Shown here piece by piece: positions 63,301-64,000 of a stretch of 64,000 bases of DNA. A program made the position numbers and the translations under genes. How positions within the stretch are numbered: the stretch's first letter is position 1; the number at the start of each line of letters is the position of its first letter. This DNA is from Sphingobacterium sp. UGAL515B_05 (GTDB taxonomy: Bacteria > Bacteroidota > Bacteroidia > Sphingobacteriales > Sphingobacteriaceae): positions 3,348,001 through 3,412,000 of the forward strand of contig NZ_CP109907.1 of NCBI RefSeq assembly GCF_033097525.1, read 5' to 3'. The notes beneath the pieces are model-generated. The model worked only from the letters and a program-made list of their open reading frames with translations. It did not search any database and was not told the origin of the DNA.

Positions 63301-63633
63301 CAGGGCACTTAGCTCGGCTGCAGCCTGTGCCATGTTGGTGTCTTCGTAATACGATACTTTCATTAAGGTCAGACCTTGAATATTCTTGGTCTCAATAGAC
63401 TTGACCCCATTGGCAAAAAGAAGGATATTGACGTAGTTTTTGGCAAAGTAAGATTCCATTTGATCCGGCGAATAGCCACCAAATGGATGGGCAATATAAA
63501 TAACCGGAAGGTTCATTTTTGGCAGGATATCCACCTTGATCGATCGAACGGCACCTATGCCAAAGACAATAAGTCCCAATACGAGTACGAGGATAGATAT
63601 CGGCTTGCGTAAGGCAAAACGTATTAAATTCAT
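60344..63633 (-). pseudogene. RND efflux permease (AcrB-like), split by a frameshift
   Basis: The first frame (61624-63633) encodes the N-terminal helices, porter domain and first membrane bundle, including [25 protein letters not shown] with the proton-relay acid. It breaks after YIGQHPDSF. The second frame (60344-61663) resumes exactly there with SVSPIYLFMAGPHEAVF and carries the rest, including NFQSFKVSLVVLTTVPAVVLG and the last helices. One T is missing from a five-T run (minus strand; AAAA at 61687-61690 on +). Restored, the protein has about 1096 residues, a normal RND length. The cytoplasmic linker between the two membrane bundles is long and contains an EF-hand-like loop. If the frameshift is real the pump is inactive. 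Confidence 0.85.
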
Positions 63634-63643
63634 GTAATGTTAT

Positions 63644-64000
63644 TTATAGTTCTTTGTTGAAAATATCAAAATCTCCCGCAGCTGCGGCTTTTAGTAAAAG
63701 CGACTGCCAAAGATTGATGTGGACGATCTCTCGATCGGTTTCGGCTCTATTTAGTGTATAAAGGGTCTGCGTCACATCGACAAGCGTCGCTAGACCGTTT
63801 TTATACATCGTCATTTTTTGATTGTAAGCTTGCTGAGCTGCCGACACTTGTCGGGGAGCTTCTAGATCACTTTTTCGGGCCAATTGGATTTTCACATCAG
63901 CGGCATCCAGCTGTGCTGTCAATTGGGCTTCGGTAGTTTGGTATTCTTCCCTTAGGGCATCGTTCGTAAAGCGCTGTGCACTGATTTTTTTATTGATACG
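63644..64000 (-). CDS. TolC-family outer-membrane protein, C-terminal part (5' end outside window)
   Basis: The minus-strand frame is open from 64000, so the start lies beyond the window. The visible 118 residues show the last efflux-protein repeat: EEYQTTEAQLTAQLDAADVKIQL, then QVSAAQQAYNQKMTMYKNGLATLVDVTQTLYTLNRAETD and NLWQSLLLKAAAAGDFDIFNKEL, a usual TolC-family end. It precedes the RND permease by 10 bp and would supply the outer-membrane channel for that operon. Confidence 0.85.
   Translation of the reverse strand, partial: RINKKISAQRFTNDALREEYQTTEAQLTAQLDAADVKIQLARKSDLEAPRQVSAAQQAYNQKMTMYKNGLATLVDVTQTLYTLNRAETDREIVHINLWQSLLLKAAAAGDFDIFNKEL

Overview
The window reads as chromosome of a Bacteroidota bacterium, most likely a Sphingobacterium-like member of the Sphingobacteriaceae. 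The evidence is two SusC/SusD pairs, many lipoprotein signals of the LLxC type, Bacteroidota-style promoters (TTTG, about 20 bp, TAnnTTTG), a DUF3050 protein and an oleate hydratase. Genes end in TAA, TAG and TGA, so the standard bacterial code applies.

Left edge (1-4092): the C-terminal part of a Cas12f/TnpB-type protein that has lost its RuvC-I and RuvC-II catalytic residues and stops before the zinc-finger/RuvC-III part. It converges on a DKNYY-repeat protein. Then come a 230-bp array of 11-bp repeats, a small secreted protein, an AraC regulator, a small unknown protein, two terminators and a well-formed promoter with an inverted repeat at its start point.

Glycan locus (4093-30141, all + strand): SusC, SusD (broken by a stop at the lipobox Cys and by a frameshift), two surface lipoproteins (DUF5000- and DUF4998-type), a clan GH-D glycosidase, a GntR regulator with a sugar-binding-like domain, an SSS symporter (C-terminal frameshift), GH95, GH36, a sialate-O-acetylesterase-like esterase, a second GH95, then an intact SusC/SusD pair and a strong terminator. 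Together the genes point to uptake and debranching of an acetylated glycan carrying alpha-linked fucose (or L-galactose) and alpha-galactose.

Middle (30153-45857): a small unknown protein, a DUF3050 protein, a TolC/EmrA/EmrB-type drug efflux operon (+), and opposite it a heavy-metal efflux set (CzcB, CzcA, CzcC types) preceded on the same strand by two OmpR/histidine-kinase two-component systems in tandem.

Right part (46025-64000): single genes and short operons. These are a DinB-like protein, a beta-lactamase-fold hydrolase, oleate hydratase plus 3-hydroxyacyl-CoA dehydrogenase with an AraC regulator, GNAT and VOC proteins, DUF4180, a Dyp peroxidase, a deleted alpha/beta hydrolase, a methyltransferase, a second 11-bp repeat array, a lipoprotein, and a second RND efflux operon (adaptor, permease with a frameshift, TolC cut by the window end).

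Three long genes carry one-base losses in short homopolymers, so either this sequence contains homopolymer errors or this strain is losing genes. The most unusual signals are the nuclease-dead Cas12f-like fragment and the two 11-bp-period, two-armed intergenic arrays.
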